A DNA stretch of 14,488 bases from positions 1 to 14,488 of the forward strand of contig QHBL01000062.1 in NCBI GenBank assembly GCA_003244125.1, read 5' to 3'. Every line of letters begins with the position of its first letter. Position 1 is the stretch's first letter. This DNA is from Chthoniobacterales bacterium. GTDB lineage: Bacteria; Verrucomicrobiota; Verrucomicrobiae; Chthoniobacterales; UBA10450. Made by a program: the position numbers and the translations under genes. The notes beneath the pieces are model-generated. The model ran no database searches. It was not told the origin of the DNA and saw nothing but the letters and a program-made list of their open reading frames with translations. Shown one piece after another: positions 13,266-14,488 of the stretch.

Positions 13266-14488
13266 ACAACACTTCCCCCATCCGCGTCCGTTTCGCTCCG
13301 TCGCCCACCGGTTATCTGCACATCGGCGGCGCGCGCACGGCACTGTTCAACTGGCTCTTCGCGCGGCATCACGGCGGCGCCTTCGTCCTGCGCATTGAGG
13401 ACACCGACAAGTCGCGCAACACCGAAGAAGCCGCTGCTGCGATCTACCAGGGTTTGCAGTGGCTCGACCTGAACTGGGATGAAGGCCCGCAGGCCGGCGG
13501 CGACTTCGGCCCCTATTTCCAAAGCCAGCGCGATCACATTTACGAACGCGCGCTCGCGAAGCTGCAAAGCAGCGGTCACATCTTTGAAGACGCCGGCGCG
13601 CTCCGTTTCCGCTCCCCGCGCGAGCAGGTCGTGGTGGACGATCTCGTTGCCGGAAAAATCGACTTCGATCTAACGAATCCTGAGACGCACCCCGACATGA
13701 CCATCCGCCGGCCGGATGGCTCGTGGATTTTCCACTTCGTTAACGTGGTGGACGACATCCAGATGAAAATCTCGCACGTCATCCGCGGCGAAGACCATCT
13801 CTCGAACACGCCCAAACACATCGAGCTTTACCGCGCCCTCGGCGCCGAACCGCCGCGCTTCGCTCACATCCCGCTCATTCACAATCGCGACGGCTCGAAG
13901 ATGAGCAAACGCGACCAGGGCGCGGCGGTCAGCTATTACATCGAGCATGGCTATTTGCCGGAAGCCGTCGTTAACTATCTCTGCCTGCTCGGCTGGTCGC
14001 CGAAGGACAACCGCGAAAAGCTCCCGATCGACGAAGTCGTTCGACTCTTCGATCTCAAGAACGTCGTGCGCGGGAACGCCACCTTCGATGCGGCCAAGCT
14101 GCATTGGCTGAATGGCGAGTACGCCCGTGAACTTCCGAGCGATCGTTTCTACTCACTCGGGGTCGAGGCGTTGAAGCGAAACGGCGTTGCTCTCGAAAAA
14201 TATCCAGACCGATACGTCCGCGCCGCATTGCAGACCTGCGAGACGAAGATCAACACCTTCGACGAGCTACCGAGCTACGCCGGATTTTATTTCATGGATG
14301 AAATCAGCTACGCGCCGGATGCTGCCGCTAAACAATTCACGCCCGAGAACAAGCCGCGCCTCGCTTCCGTGCGCGACGCCTTTGCGCACCTGACGCCATT
14401 CGATTTGCCGAACATCGAAGCGACATTGCGCAAAACCGCGGCCAATCTCGAAGTGAAACTCGGCGCTCTCATTCACCCGACCCGCCTC
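13262..14488 (+). CDS. gltX: Glutamate--tRNA ligase (3' end beyond window)
   Basis: GluRS charges tRNA(Glu) with glutamate in an ATP-dependent reaction. The first 409 codons are present and the frame is open at the window edge. Class I signatures are FAPSPTGYLHIGGARTALFN (11-30, containing the HIGH-like HIGG at 20-23) and the KMSKS-type KMSKR (213-217) in DGSKMSKRDQG. IEDTDKSRN and HVIRGEDHLSNTP are also typical. The usual Cys-x-Cys zinc segment and its following roughly 50 residues are replaced by a short link (GHIFEDAGALRFRSP), so this form is zinc-free and compact in that domain; I recall similar forms in Verrucomicrobiota. GTG 13262 is the only start that gives a normal N-terminus, with the catalytic motif beginning near residue 8. 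It follows tilS after a 137-bp gap filled by repeats. Confidence 0.95.
   Translation, partial: MNNTSPIRVRFAPSPTGYLHIGGARTALFNWLFARHHGGAFVLRIEDTDKSRNTEEAAAAIYQGLQWLDLNWDEGPQAGGDFGPYFQSQRDHIYERALAKLQSSGHIFEDAGALRFRSPREQVVVDDLVAGKIDFDLTNPETHPDMTIRRPDGSWIFHFVNVVDDIQMKISHVIRGEDHLSNTPKHIELYRALGAEPPRFAHIPLIHNRDGSKMSKRDQGAAVSYYIEHGYLPEAVVNYLCLLGWSPKDNREKLPIDEVVRLFDLKNVVRGNATFDAAKLHWLNGEYARELPSDRFYSLGVEALKRNGVALEKYPDRYVRAALQTCETKINTFDELPSYAGFYFMDEISYAPDAAAKQFTPENKPRLASVRDAFAHLTPFDLPNIEATLRKTAANLEVKLGALIHPTRL

Overview
This 14.5 kb window is GC-rich bacterial chromosome. The gene style fits a soil or freshwater Verrucomicrobiota (Chthoniobacterales/Spartobacteria-like): an O-antigen-ligase/TPR protein next to an exopolysaccharide kinase, a GluRS without the Cys-rich zinc segment, GTG/TTG starts with weak Shine-Dalgarno signals, and dispersed palindromic repeats that read through as protein. 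The phylum assignment is inference; there is no rRNA gene or other decisive marker here.

Layout. (1) 2-151: 3' end of an unidentified Cys-containing protein. (2) 213-6314, plus strand: a four-gene exopolysaccharide block. It encodes a multi-pass Wzy/WaaL-type polymerase or ligase with a TPR tail, an outer-membrane beta-barrel, a Wzc-type co-polymerase/tyrosine autokinase, and a short OPX (Wza-like) periplasmic export protein whose ATG overlaps the kinase stop. Together they look like polymerisation, chain-length control and a two-part outer-membrane exit (barrel plus short OPX). (3) 6404-7404, minus strand: pgsA (phosphatidylglycerophosphate synthase) overlapping the end of moaE (molybdopterin synthase large subunit) through ATGA. 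(4) 7467-8942: gnd, 6-phosphogluconate dehydrogenase. (5) 9049-12213, minus strand: dnaE2-type error-prone DNA polymerase III alpha subunit. The polymerase core is intact, but the first half of the PHP domain is missing and two repeat insertions are read through in frame. (6) 12153-13124: tilS, divergent from dnaE2. (7) 13262 to the window end: gltX, lacking its 3' end.

The most unusual feature is the set of short palindromic elements around and inside dnaE2. One 135-bp element (exactly 45 codons) sits in frame in the linker before the OB fold. A composite of two elements fills the place where the PHP N-terminus should be. Both families have inverted outer arms and inner hairpins with 3-nt loops. 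A third family of about 92-95 bp flanks the dnaE2-tilS pair, in the gnd/dnaE2 and tilS/gltX gaps.

No stretch longer than 300 bases lacks a gene. The longest gaps are 2046-2241 (a possible operator-like palindrome), 8943-9048 and 13125-13261 (both mostly repeat), and 6315-6403 (between convergent genes; no convincing terminator seen). No tRNA, rRNA, CRISPR array or transposase gene was recognised.
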